From the NCBI GenBank assembly GCA_047973225.1, contig JBKEBQ010000035.1, positions 65,521-129,520 of the forward strand: a DNA stretch of 64,000 bases. The letters run 5' to 3'. This DNA is from JBKEBQ01 sp047973225. Lineage in GTDB: Bacteria; Bacillota_I; Bacilli_A; Erysipelotrichales; Erysipelotrichaceae. A program made the translations under genes and the position numbers. The notes below the pieces were generated by a model. It saw only the letters and a list, made by a program, of their open reading frames with translations, ran no database searches and was not told the DNA's origin. Positions 43,306 through 51,915 of this stretch are shown in pieces; position 1 is the first letter of the stretch; each line of letters opens with the position of its first letter.

Positions 43306-43866
43306 ATGAGATTAACGAATAAACAAATTATTAAGGATGACAATCCGCTATTAAAACAGTTATCCTTGGATGTTGAACTTCCCCTACGTGAGGAAGATGA
43401 AACATTATTAAGATCTATGTATGAATATGTAGTGGATTCTAGTGATCCACAAAAGGCCGAACAATTCGATTTAAGTCCTGCTTCTGGCTTAGCCGCCATC
43501 CAAGTGGGCCATAAAAAAAAGATGCTTGTTGTCGTCGTTGCAGATAGTGAGGAAGAAACAGGTGGACGCTATGCTTTGGTAAACCCTAAAATCATTTCAA
43601 ATTCCGTGCAATATGCGTATTTAGAAAATGGTGAAGGCTGTTTATCGGTCGCAACCTTTCATGAAGGGCATGTGTATCGTGCTGCTAGAATTACGGTAGA
43701 AGCCTACGATTTACTAAGCAATCAGCATATAAAAATCAGAGCTCGTGGTTATTTAGCCATTGTTTTACAACATGAAATTGACCATTTGAATGGAATCCTG
43801 TATTATGATAGGATAAACATGCCAATGAACCCAGAAGATATAAAGAATGCTAAAGTAATTGTTTAA
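43306..43866 (+). CDS. def: peptide deformylase
   Basis: This Fe/Zn enzyme removes N-formyl from nascent proteins. Motif 1 reads ASGLAAIQVG, motif 2 GEGCLSV (metal Cys) and motif 3 QHEIDHLNG (metal His and catalytic Glu). The 186-residue length with an insert after residue 65 fits the type 2 deformylases of Gram-positive bacteria. An AGGAGAAAAAAA site precedes the ATG. It stands alone with its own terminator. Confidence 0.96.
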   Translation: MRLTNKQIIKDDNPLLKQLSLDVELPLREEDETLLRSMYEYVVDSSDPQKAEQFDLSPASGLAAIQVGHKKKMLVVVVADSEEETGGRYALVNPKIISNSVQYAYLENGEGCLSVATFHEGHVYRAARITVEAYDLLSNQHIKIRARGYLAIVLQHEIDHLNGILYYDRINMPMNPEDIKNAKVIV

Positions 43867-43884
43867 CCTCTTCATGAGGTTTTT
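43865..43884 (+). terminator. def terminator
   Basis: AACCTC and GAGGTT pair across TTCAT and are followed by T's. The stem includes the def stop codon. Confidence 0.8.
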
Positions 43885-43972
43885 ATTATGAGTATTATGT
43901 TTTTATTATCGTAAAAATGTGTTACAATACTCAAAGAAATGGTGTTTTGAAAGGAGTTTATGAATTTATACT

Positions 43973-45793
43973 ATGAAAGAACAAAACAAGAAAACACCGG
44001 GAGCACAAAAAAAGACAAAAACTCAAGAAGATAATAAGTTTCGATTAAAAAACAGTGATACCCTCGTCTATGCCTTAGGTGGTCTAGGCGAAGTCGGAAA
44101 AAACATGTATTGCATGGAACAAGGCAATGAAATTTTAATCGTGGATTCTGGAGTGTTGTTTCCCGGAGATGATTTATTAGGTGTTGATGCGGTAATTCCT
44201 GATTATACGCATTTAGTAGAAAACAACCACAAAAAGAAAGTATTGGTGATTACCCATGGTCATGAAGATCACATTGGTGGTATCCCATATTTATTGAAAA
44301 CCGTTAACGTAGATGCAATTTATGCACCACAGTTTGCAACAGCACTCATCAAAAAGAAATTGGATGAGCGTAAAATTCGCAATGTTAAAATCATACAAAT
44401 TGATTGTGACTCAAAAATTAGCATGAAACACTTTAGTTGTGGTTTTTTTGATACGACGCATTCCATTCCCGACTCATTGGGAATTATTATCAATACGGAG
44501 AATGGAAGAATTGTGCATACAGGGGACTTTAAGTTTGACTTAACCCCTGTTGGCACAAATGCAGAATATCAAAAGATGGCTTATATCGGTCAAATAGGTG
44601 TTACTTTATTATTGAGCGACTCAACCAATTCTGGCGTTGATGGTTTTTCTATCAGTGAGCGAAAAGTTGCAGAATCCATCATGGATGTATTTAAAAAAAC
44701 TGAAGGACGTCTTATTGTTGCCACCTTTGCATCCAATGTCTATCGTGTTTCACAAATCATAGATGCAGCATTAAAATGCGGACGTAAAGTCGGTGTTTTT
44801 GGTCGTAGTATGGAGAATATTCTAGATGTTGGTCGAAAACAAGGGAAAATTAAAATTAAAGATTCAGACTTATTAAGTGCAGATCAGTTGAATAAATTCC
44901 CTGCTGAAAAAACTTGTATTGTGTGTACAGGCTCACAAGGGGAACCCTTAGCAGCATTGTCGAGAATTGCCAATGGCACACATCGTCAAATTCGTTTGCG
45001 TCCAAACGATACGATTGTTTTCTCAAGTAATCCAATTCCTGGTAATAGCAATAGCGTGAATCAGGTTATCAACAAGTTGTATCGGGCGGGTGGAAATGTT
45101 CTTACCAATTCCATTTTGAACAGTCTCCATACAACCGGACATGCCTCAGCATCAGAACAAAAGTTGTTGTTGCAATTGATGCATCCAAAATACTTTATGC
45201 CCATTCATGGTGAATATAAAATGTTGAAGCAGCATGGGCAAAGTGCTATTGAAACTGGTGTGAAGCCTGAAAATATTTTCTATTTAGCAAATGGAGATTC
45301 TTTAATTTTACGAAATGAGAAAGTTTTCAACAATCCTGAACGTTTTGTTGCTGACGATATTTACGTTGATGGCAATGATATTTCTGGTGTATCGACCGCC
45401 GTTTTAAAAGATCGCAAAATTTTGAGTGATGCCGGGCTGGTATCGGTGATTATTCCTATTGATTCACGAAAATCTAAAATTTTAAGCAAACCTGTTATCG
45501 TTACTAGAGGTTTTGTTTTTATCAAAGATTCACAATATCTCATTAGAGAAGCTGAACAGATTGTTTTTGAGGCTTTGAAAGAAAAAATGAAATCGAAAAC
45601 AACTTTTGGTGAAATTAAAAATTGTGTGAAAGGCACATTAGAACCCTTTTTATATAAGAAAACGCATCGAAATCCGATCGTCATTCCTGTTATTCTAAAT
45701 GCAAAAGAGGCGATTGAAGAGTTGCAACAAAAACACAAAGCAAGAAAACCTCGTACGCAAAAGCCCAAAGTAAAAAGCTCTCCTAGTCAATAA
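43973..45793 (+). CDS. rnjA: ribonuclease J
   Basis: RNase J is a 5'-3' exo- and endoribonuclease in mRNA decay and rRNA maturation. The 606-residue protein has the metallo-beta-lactamase motif THGHEDHIGG near residues 85-94, a later GDFKFD, the beta-CASP domain ('TGSQGEPLAALSRIA') and a C-terminal domain. The N-terminus carries a lysine-rich extension (about 30 residues) before the core. Only one rnj gene lies in the window. A -10 (TACAAT) lies about 40 bases upstream and a strong terminator follows. Confidence 0.93.
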   Translation: MKEQNKKTPGAQKKTKTQEDNKFRLKNSDTLVYALGGLGEVGKNMYCMEQGNEILIVDSGVLFPGDDLLGVDAVIPDYTHLVENNHKKKVLVITHGHEDHIGGIPYLLKTVNVDAIYAPQFATALIKKKLDERKIRNVKIIQIDCDSKISMKHFSCGFFDTTHSIPDSLGIIINTENGRIVHTGDFKFDLTPVGTNAEYQKMAYIGQIGVTLLLSDSTNSGVDGFSISERKVAESIMDVFKKTEGRLIVATFASNVYRVSQIIDAALKCGRKVGVFGRSMENILDVGRKQGKIKIKDSDLLSADQLNKFPAEKTCIVCTGSQGEPLAALSRIANGTHRQIRLRPNDTIVFSSNPIPGNSNSVNQVINKLYRAGGNVLTNSILNSLHTTGHASASEQKLLLQLMHPKYFMPIHGEYKMLKQHGQSAIETGVKPENIFYLANGDSLILRNEKVFNNPERFVADDIYVDGNDISGVSTAVLKDRKILSDAGLVSVIIPIDSRKSKILSKPVIVTRGFVFIKDSQYLIREAEQIVFEALKEKMKSKTTFGEIKNCVKGTLEPFLYKKTHRNPIVIPVILNAKEAIEELQQKHKARKPRTQKPKVKSSPSQ

Positions 45794-45812
45794 ACAATGG
45801 TTAACTCATTAT

Positions 45813-45845
45813 GTTGGTGAGTAATAAAACTCACCAACTTTTTTA
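45813..45845 (+). terminator. rnjA terminator
   Basis: A perfect 10-bp stem GTTGGTGAGT / ACTCACCAAC with a 6-base loop is followed by seven T's. Confidence 0.92.
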
Positions 45846-45881
45846 TATGATAATTTTGATAATTACTAATGATATTTAAAT

Positions 45882-45914
45882 AAAAAAGCGGCATTTTCAT
45901 TTTCCGCTTTTTTT
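45882..45914. terminator. bidirectional terminator between rnjA and pheT
   Basis: AAAAAAGCGG pairs with CCGCTTTTTT across a 12-base loop. It mainly serves the convergent pheST transcript. The rest of the rnjA-pheT gap holds nothing else that I can identify. Confidence 0.8.
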
Positions 45915-46013
45915 ATAGTATACATCATCTACTACAATACCTCTATAGACCTTGTATATATATCTTTTTACAAGTCAGTGACTATCCTGACAACTAAGAA
46001 ATAGTTAATTTTT

Positions 46014-48416
46014 CTATGTGCGCAATTGTGCATGAACTTTTGTTTTTAAATTCGCTACTATCTGATCATGAACGGTATTAATTTGTATATCACTTAAGGT
46101 ATATTCTTTGGATTGAAAAATTAAAGAAATTGCTATTGATTTATATCCTTCTTCAACGTGTTCACCCATATAAACATCAAACACTTCGACATGTTCAATG
46201 ATTGATTTTCCATTTAATTTTGAAGATTGTTTAATGATTTGAATAATCTCTTGTGCCTTCACCGCCTCCTTCACAACAAACGCGAAATCTCTTGTTGTCG
46301 AAGGGAATTTTGAAATCGGCGCAAATTTTACCTTGCCTATTTTATTTTTAAGAATGCTATCAAGATTCACTTCTGCAATGACACACTCATGGCAATCGTA
46401 TTGTTTTGACAGCAATGGATGAACCTTACCAAATATCCCCAACAAATCTTTTCCAATATATACACATGCACTTTGAAAGGGATGAAAATGTTTTACATCA
46501 AGCGTATTTTCTTTGATGACAATACGACTTTCATTATATCCTAAATTTTCAAGAATTCCATAAATCATTCCTTTCATGGTATAAAAATCAGCTGGTATTT
46601 TATGCTTAAGCCAACGGCTTTCTTGTAAATTCCCTGCTAAAAGAATACCCAAGCGCTCTTCCATATAGTCTTTTGCATAAACATTACTAATTTCAAATAA
46701 GGCTACATTTTTGATAGAACGTGCATTATTGTAAGCAAGTGTTTGTAAAAGACTTGGAGCCACGCTCGTACGAATATATTTTCGCTCTTCACTCATTGGT
46801 GAAGCGAGTTGCAAAACATCTGGCAACGGCATAATGGCATTTTCTTTCATCGTTTCACTTATTAATGTATACGTTTCAGCTTCATAACATCCTGCGTTGC
46901 TCAAGATCGTACGCAAGTTTCTTCTTAAATGCTGGCGTGCATTCAATTTTCCCTCACCCGCTGCCAATATAGGCAAAGTCGAAGGTAATTCATCAAATCC
47001 TAAAATCCGAATGACTTCTTCGTAAATATCTACTTCCACTTGTAGATCCTGGCGATAACTTGGAATGACAACATGTATAACATCATCTTTTTGAGTCGGT
47101 TGTAGTTCCAACCTACTCAACACATCAAGAACTGCTGCTTCACTAAAGTTTGTGCCTAACACGGCATTCATATTGTTCAAAGAAATATCAATTTCTACGT
47201 TTTCAAAATAGACTTCATTTGATGCAACGCTTTTCTCTAATAACTTTGCATCTGCATATTCTATCAATAATTGTACTGCTCGATCCATCGCATAAAATGG
47301 TGCACAAGTATCTATTTTTTTAGCGAAGCGTATACTAGCATCACTGTAAATATTCAAGCGTCTTGCACTATTGCGAATCGATACATGATCAAAACTTGCT
47401 GCTTCTATTACAATCCCGGTTGTATGTTCATCAATTTTTGTATCATGACCACCCATAATACCACCAATGGCTATTGGATTATGATTGGCACTGATCATAA
47501 GATCTTCTTTTTGAATTTGATAAGTCTCACCATCCAGTGCTACATAATCGCATTCCCATCCATCAGACACAACAATTTCTTCTTTTTCCAATTTGTTGAG
47601 ATCGAAGAAATGTACTGGCTGTCCTGTTTCCAACATAACAATATTCGATATATCCACCACATTATTAATGGATTTTATGCCACTTGCCAGTAATAATTCT
47701 TTCATCCATTTTGGTGATTCTTTAACACACACTTCACGAATGATTTTTCCTAAATATAAAGGACATTTAGCAGTTTTTGTATACACTTTTAATTTGGTAG
47801 GTGCTCCTATATTGGCAGCATCTTTAAAATTTGGAAGAAACGCTTTCTTATCTAAAATCGCAGCAACTTCCTTCGCCATTGCAAACGCTGCTAAACAATC
47901 ATTACGATTGGGTGTCAATCCAATGTCTAAAACTTCATCATCCAGACCCAAGTAGGCCAAAACATCTTCCTCTCCCACTGGTGCATCTGCTTTTAATTCC
48001 TCAATTCCATCAATTTGGTTTTGTTGCAAGTGAGTAGCGTCTACTCCCAATTCTTGTAAACTGCACAACATTCCGTTGGATACTACTCCGCGAATCACTC
48101 CCGCTTTGATGACAAGTTCACTCAATTCTGCTCCTACTTTAGCAACAATTACTTTCAAACCAACACGCACATTGGGCGCACCACACACAATTTGTAAAAT
48201 TTCACTACCAATATTGACACGACAAAGATGCAAATGGAGTGAATCTGGATGATCTTGACATTCTAGAACTTCTCCAATCACTAAGTTACTCCCCTTCGCC
48301 AAGCGCTTCACACCCTCTACCTCTAGTCCTGCAGAGGTGATTTTATTTGCCAACGTTTCTATACTTATTTCTGAAATATCTATATATTGTTGTAACCATT
48401 TACGACTTATTAACAT
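46014..48416 (-). CDS. pheT: phenylalanyl-tRNA synthetase beta subunit
   Basis: This 800-residue beta subunit includes the N-terminal tRNA-binding OB domain (about 40-150, 'DHPDSLHLHLCRVNIG'), B3/B4 editing domain ('DISNIVMLETGQPVHFFDL' near 250), B5, the catalytic-like core ('CYEAETYTLIS') and the C-terminal FDX-ACB anticodon domain ('SKFPSTTRDFAFVV' near 700). It forms an alpha2-beta2 enzyme with PheS, whose gene ends 12 bases upstream. Confidence 0.97.
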   Translation of the reverse strand: MLISRKWLQQYIDISEISIETLANKITSAGLEVEGVKRLAKGSNLVIGEVLECQDHPDSLHLHLCRVNIGSEILQIVCGAPNVRVGLKVIVAKVGAELSELVIKAGVIRGVVSNGMLCSLQELGVDATHLQQNQIDGIEELKADAPVGEEDVLAYLGLDDEVLDIGLTPNRNDCLAAFAMAKEVAAILDKKAFLPNFKDAANIGAPTKLKVYTKTAKCPLYLGKIIREVCVKESPKWMKELLLASGIKSINNVVDISNIVMLETGQPVHFFDLNKLEKEEIVVSDGWECDYVALDGETYQIQKEDLMISANHNPIAIGGIMGGHDTKIDEHTTGIVIEAASFDHVSIRNSARRLNIYSDASIRFAKKIDTCAPFYAMDRAVQLLIEYADAKLLEKSVASNEVYFENVEIDISLNNMNAVLGTNFSEAAVLDVLSRLELQPTQKDDVIHVVIPSYRQDLQVEVDIYEEVIRILGFDELPSTLPILAAGEGKLNARQHLRRNLRTILSNAGCYEAETYTLISETMKENAIMPLPDVLQLASPMSEERKYIRTSVAPSLLQTLAYNNARSIKNVALFEISNVYAKDYMEERLGILLAGNLQESRWLKHKIPADFYTMKGMIYGILENLGYNESRIVIKENTLDVKHFHPFQSACVYIGKDLLGIFGKVHPLLSKQYDCHECVIAEVNLDSILKNKIGKVKFAPISKFPSTTRDFAFVVKEAVKAQEIIQIIKQSSKLNGKSIIEHVEVFDVYMGEHVEEGYKSIAISLIFQSKEYTLSDIQINTVHDQIVANLKTKVHAQLRT

Positions 48417-48428
48417 TATAGTATCCTC

Positions 48429-49463
48429 CTACTCAAAACGCGTAAACGTTTTTAAGAAACGTATATCGTTTGTATAAAAATGACGAATATCATCAATTCC
48501 ATATTTTAATAAAGCAATGCGTTCAACTCCCACACCAAAGGCGAAACCACTACATTTTTTAGCATCATATCCCGCCATTTCTAGTACATTGGGGTGTACC
48601 ATTCCAGCTCCCAATATTTCAATCCATCCACTTCCTTTACAAGTTGGACAGCCTTTTCCACCACAAATGTGACAGGTAACATCAACTTCAACACTTGGCT
48701 CTGTGAATTGAAAATAACTTGGGCGAAAACGAATGATACGATCTTCCCCAAACATTTTTTTAGCAAGTAAAGAAAGTGTTCCTTTCAAATCCGATAAACG
48801 AACGCCCTCACCCACCACAAGTCCTTCGATTTGTGTAAATTGATGAGAATGCGTTGCATCATCATCATCACGACGATACACCTTTCCAGGACATATAACC
48901 CGAATGGGTAATTTAGGTGATTGTGCTTCCAATACCCTTGTTTGTACAGCCGTTGTATGCGTTCTTAAAAGCGTTTTTGGATTGAGATAGAAGGTATCTT
49001 GCATATCGCGTGCCGGATGATCTTGAGGGATATTTGCTCGCTCAAAATTATACAAATCCAACTCTACTTCAGGACCTTCACTAATTTCATAACCAAGTCC
49101 TATGAACACATCCTCTACTTCTTGTTGCACAATTGTTAAAGGGTGTAAATTCGCGAGATTTGTCTGCAATCCCGCCAATGTAATATCAATTTTTTCTTTC
49201 GCTAATTTCGCATGCAATTCCGACATCTCTAAGCATTCACGTTTATTGTCAATTGCCATTGCAATCGATTGCTTAATTTCATTCACCTTTTGTCCAAATG
49301 CGGGACGCTCTTGTGAAGGTAAATCTCTCATCAGCTTCATCACTTCTTGAACTGGTCCTTTTTTTCCTAAATACAAAACTTTTAAATCTTGCAATACCTT
49401 TGTCGACTCTGCATTTTCAATCTTTCGTATAGCTTCTTCTTTTAAATTTTTTAATTTTTCCAT
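48429..49463 (-). CDS. pheS: phenylalanyl-tRNA synthetase alpha subunit
   Basis: This 344-residue class II catalytic subunit has an N-terminal coiled-coil, then motif 2 ('GKVYRRDDDDATHSHQFTQIEGL') and motif 3 ('GFAFGVGVERIALLKYG'). A short CxxC-C zinc-like segment 'CHICGGKGCPTC' lies near residue 265, an insertion also seen in other Bacillota PheS. It is preceded by a Phe-specific T-box leader. Confidence 0.97.
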   Translation of the reverse strand: MEKLKNLKEEAIRKIENAESTKVLQDLKVLYLGKKGPVQEVMKLMRDLPSQERPAFGQKVNEIKQSIAMAIDNKRECLEMSELHAKLAKEKIDITLAGLQTNLANLHPLTIVQQEVEDVFIGLGYEISEGPEVELDLYNFERANIPQDHPARDMQDTFYLNPKTLLRTHTTAVQTRVLEAQSPKLPIRVICPGKVYRRDDDDATHSHQFTQIEGLVVGEGVRLSDLKGTLSLLAKKMFGEDRIIRFRPSYFQFTEPSVEVDVTCHICGGKGCPTCKGSGWIEILGAGMVHPNVLEMAGYDAKKCSGFAFGVGVERIALLKYGIDDIRHFYTNDIRFLKTFTRFE

Positions 49464-49479
49464 AACATTCCTTTCTGGT

Positions 49480-49694
49480 AAAAAAAAAGCACAAGCATAG
49501 GAGCGCTTTGGCGCGGTACCATCCTATTTCATCTTGCGACACACTTACTTTCATGATAACCGTATGATACGGGAGATGATTAGTCTCACTCCAAGGTGAA
49601 TTCCTAGCAATTTATCTTAAATAGCTTGCAGTCGATGGCTATTATTCCCTAAAAGATTCACTTGTTAGTACTAGTCCTTTTCTTCGCTTTTCTT
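49480..49694 (-). promoter_or_regulatory. T-box riboswitch, phenylalanine specific, upstream of pheST
   Basis: The minus-strand leader contains GAA-TTC-ACC-TTGGAGT, with TTC as the Phe specifier codon. The T-box core AGGATGGTACCGCG follows, then a terminator made by GCGC-CAAA-GCGC plus flanking AGGA/TCCT and a T run at 49480-49488. The layout is the same as in the serS leader. Confidence 0.92.
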
Positions 49695-49700
49695 TTTCAT

Positions 49701-49729
49701 ATTATAGTATACTTACATAAAAATTTCAA
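49701..49729 (-). promoter_or_regulatory. promoter of the pheST T-box leader
   Basis: TTGAAA and TATAAT are separated by 17 bases on the minus strand. Confidence 0.8.
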
Positions 49730-49896
49730 TATTCAATTGGAATTCAGATCATATAGATAGTAATTGCTTTAATTATTCCGTTTTGTAGCTATTGGAAATT
49801 ACATCATATCCTCAAAAGTAGTCGCTTAATTTTTTTATTGGTTACACTTTAATTCATAATTATTTTCATTAAACTGACTTTCTTTGTTTTCCATAT

Positions 49897-49963
49897 AAAA
49901 AGAACCAATAAAATGGATTTTACACTGGGCTATATTCCTGTGTTTATTGTACTGGTTCTTTCT
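49897..49963 (-). terminator. long branched terminator after the small HTH gene
   Basis: On the minus strand an outer stem (AAAGAACC with GGTTCTTT, extended by AATAAA with TTTATT) encloses an inner hairpin (CAC-GGG with CC-GTG) and ends in five T's. It lies 18 bases after the HTH gene. Confidence 0.65.
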
Positions 49964-49980
49964 TCTATCAACTTATGGGG

Positions 49981-50160
49981 TTATTTTGTTGGTTCCCACT
50001 TACAACGAACCGGCGAAACAATTGCTTCTGTTTTTTTTAATTCTTTGAATGCCTTATCAATGTCTTTACGATCCAATCCCGTTGCTTTTTCAACTTCACC
50101 GGCACTCATTGGTTTTCCAACCATTTTCATTGCTGCCAAAACTTTTTCTTTTATTTCCAT
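49981..50160 (-). CDS. small winged-helix protein
   Basis: This 59-residue protein looks like a minimal winged helix: helix 1 (KEKVLAAMKMVG), then 'PMSAGEVEKATGLDRKDIDKAFKELKK' as the HTH, and a short wing. Similar stand-alone proteins are annotated as transcriptional or MarR-like regulators. The ATG at 50160 is seven bases after GGAG. It is separate from the SPFH operon by 170 bases. Confidence 0.65.
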   Translation of the reverse strand: MEIKEKVLAAMKMVGKPMSAGEVEKATGLDRKDIDKAFKELKKTEAIVSPVRCKWEPTK

Positions 50161-50330
50161 ATTCATTCTCCTTTTTTACAGTATATCATTTTCATTTGCC
50201 ACATGTCTTAATTTTACTCTTATGATTCTTTCCTAAGATCTGATTTTCTGAAAAATCGTAATTTTTCATAAAAATATAACGATAAATTTTTACAAATTTT
50301 CTTTTCCTAGACGTAACGATAATTTGGAAA

Positions 50331-50585
50331 TCACTTATTATGTCTTTTTTTTACACTCTCAGTCAATAAATATTCCACTTGCGCATTAATGGATCTAAAA
50401 TCTTCATCCGCCCAGTTTGCGATTTCTTTCCAAAGTGATGAAGATAGCCTCAAAAGTACTTGTTTTTTCACAGTTTCAGAGTTTTTTAACGCTTTTTCTT
50501 TTTTCTTAATTTCTACTTCTAACTCTTTTAATTTTTTGAGTCGGCGTTGCAATTTTTCTTCTTTTTTTACTATATCTTCTATCAT
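50331..50585 (-). CDS. coiled-coil / ribbon-helix-helix (Arc-type) protein
   Basis: This 84-residue protein begins with a charged coiled coil (residues about 1-40) and ends with 'VKKQVLLRLSSSLWKEIANWADEDFRSINAQVEYLLTESVKK', an Arc/RHH-type DNA-binding motif. It follows the SPFH-protein gene by 32 bases. It may bind the inverted repeat at the SPFH promoter as an autoregulator; this is inference. Confidence 0.75.
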   Translation of the reverse strand: MIEDIVKKEEKLQRRLKKLKELEVEIKKKEKALKNSETVKKQVLLRLSSSLWKEIANWADEDFRSINAQVEYLLTESVKKRHNK

Positions 50586-50617
50586 AAGCATCTACTCCTA
50601 TCTTGTGAATTGTTACT

Positions 50618-51631
50618 CTAATATATGCTTCCGCTATTCACAATTGGCTGTGCATCTTTATCACCGCATAAAACTACTAATAAATTAGATACCATTGCCG
50701 CTTTTCGCTCATCATCTAAAAGAATAATATCATCTTCTTCCAATCTATCTAGTGCCATACGCACCATCCCCACAGCACCTTCTACTATTTTTTCGCGTGC
50801 GGCGATGGTTGCAGAAGCCTGTTGTTTTCGCAACATTGCCCCAGCAATTTCTTCTGCGTAGGAAAGATGTGTAATTCTCACTTCCAAAATTTCAATACCG
50901 CCCTCTGCAACTTTTTCTTGTAATTCAAGACGCATACGTTCTGCAATTTCCATGCTCGATCCGCGTAGCGTCATTTCCTCCTCATCATTTCCCATGTTAT
51001 CATAGGGATATCGTCTAACTGTATTTCGAATAATAGAATCACTTTGTGCCGACAAATAATCATAATAATTTTCAACATTGAAGACTGCCTTTGTAGGTTC
51101 ACTCACCTTCCATATAACAACAGAACCAATGATAATTGGATTTCCAGCAACATCATTAACTTTTTGTTGTGTACCATTTGAGGTAATAATTTTTGTGGAA
51201 ATCTTTTTCGATGAAGATCTATATTTACCATCGCCTTTTTTTGATGAACTTTCGCTCACTTCTGTTGTGAATGCTTCTATAGTTGAATAACTCGTAGGGT
51301 TAAAACTTAGTACAAACGGATTCACATAGAAAAATCCATCATTTCTAATGGTTCCATAATATTTCCCAAACAGCGTTAACACCAATGCTTCTTTTGGATT
51401 CACTACCTTAAGTCCAAAAAGCATAACGATAAATACAATCAGTAACACGATACTAATCATAATCCCTGTCGCCATCAAAGGCTCCCAATCCACATATAAA
51501 GCACTAACGATACAAAGTGCAATTGCCCCCATCACTCCCACAATTAACAGCACCAAAATTCCCATTCCTGATTTTGGATGCAAAGCTTTCTCTTCCATAC
51601 TTACATTTATCTTTATATTTTCTTCTTTCAT
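50618..51631 (-). CDS. SPFH domain (band 7/slipin-like) membrane protein
   Basis: This 337-residue protein has two N-terminal TM segments (about 22-42 and 47-70) and an SPFH domain (about 75-270), with 'VNPKEALVLTLFGKYYGTIRNDGFFYVNPF' and 'ERMRLELQEKVAEGGIEILEVRITHLSYAEEIAGAMLRKQQA'. SPFH proteins oligomerise on membranes and organise microdomains. The ATG at 51631 has a GGAGGG site and follows a perfect inverted repeat that overlaps the promoter. The RHH gene lies downstream in the same operon. Confidence 0.88.
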   Translation of the reverse strand: MKEENIKINVSMEEKALHPKSGMGILVLLIVGVMGAIALCIVSALYVDWEPLMATGIMISIVLLIVFIVMLFGLKVVNPKEALVLTLFGKYYGTIRNDGFFYVNPFVLSFNPTSYSTIEAFTTEVSESSSKKGDGKYRSSSKKISTKIITSNGTQQKVNDVAGNPIIIGSVVIWKVSEPTKAVFNVENYYDYLSAQSDSIIRNTVRRYPYDNMGNDEEEMTLRGSSMEIAERMRLELQEKVAEGGIEILEVRITHLSYAEEIAGAMLRKQQASATIAAREKIVEGAVGMVRMALDRLEEDDIILLDDERKAAMVSNLLVVLCGDKDAQPIVNSGSIY

Positions 51632-51644
51632 AACATACCCTCCA

Positions 51645-51669
51645 TTTTGATATCTATTTGATATCAAAA
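51645..51669. promoter_or_regulatory. perfect inverted repeat at the SPFH promoter, candidate operator
   Basis: TTTTGATATC and GATATCAAAA form perfect 10-bp arms around TATTT. The repeat covers the predicted transcription start and touches the -10. Confidence 0.75.
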
Positions 51670-51697
51670 CAATATATTATTTAAGTGTTTTTGTCAA
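51669..51697 (-). promoter_or_regulatory. promoter of the SPFH-RHH operon
   Basis: TTGACA and TATTGT are separated by 17 bases on the minus strand. Confidence 0.75.
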
Positions 51698-51869
51698 GTT
51701 TATCTAACAAGATTTGTATGATATTAAAAGCAGATAACTCAAACTTTTCGTCTTTATCAAAAATTTCTCCTTACGCATTGGCCGTAACTGGTTATTGATA
51801 CTTTAAAATCTTATATCCATACAGATGGTTGTTTAAAATATGCCTTTTATCTATTACAATAAATGATTT

Positions 51870-51899
51870 AAAAAAAACACCGTTTTACGATGTTTTTTA
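51870..51899 (-). terminator. ptsI terminator
   Basis: AAAAACATCG pairs with CGGTGTTTTT across AAAA-type loop bases and is followed by T's on the minus strand. Confidence 0.8.
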
Positions 51900-51915
51900 T
51901 CTATAAATTACAATC

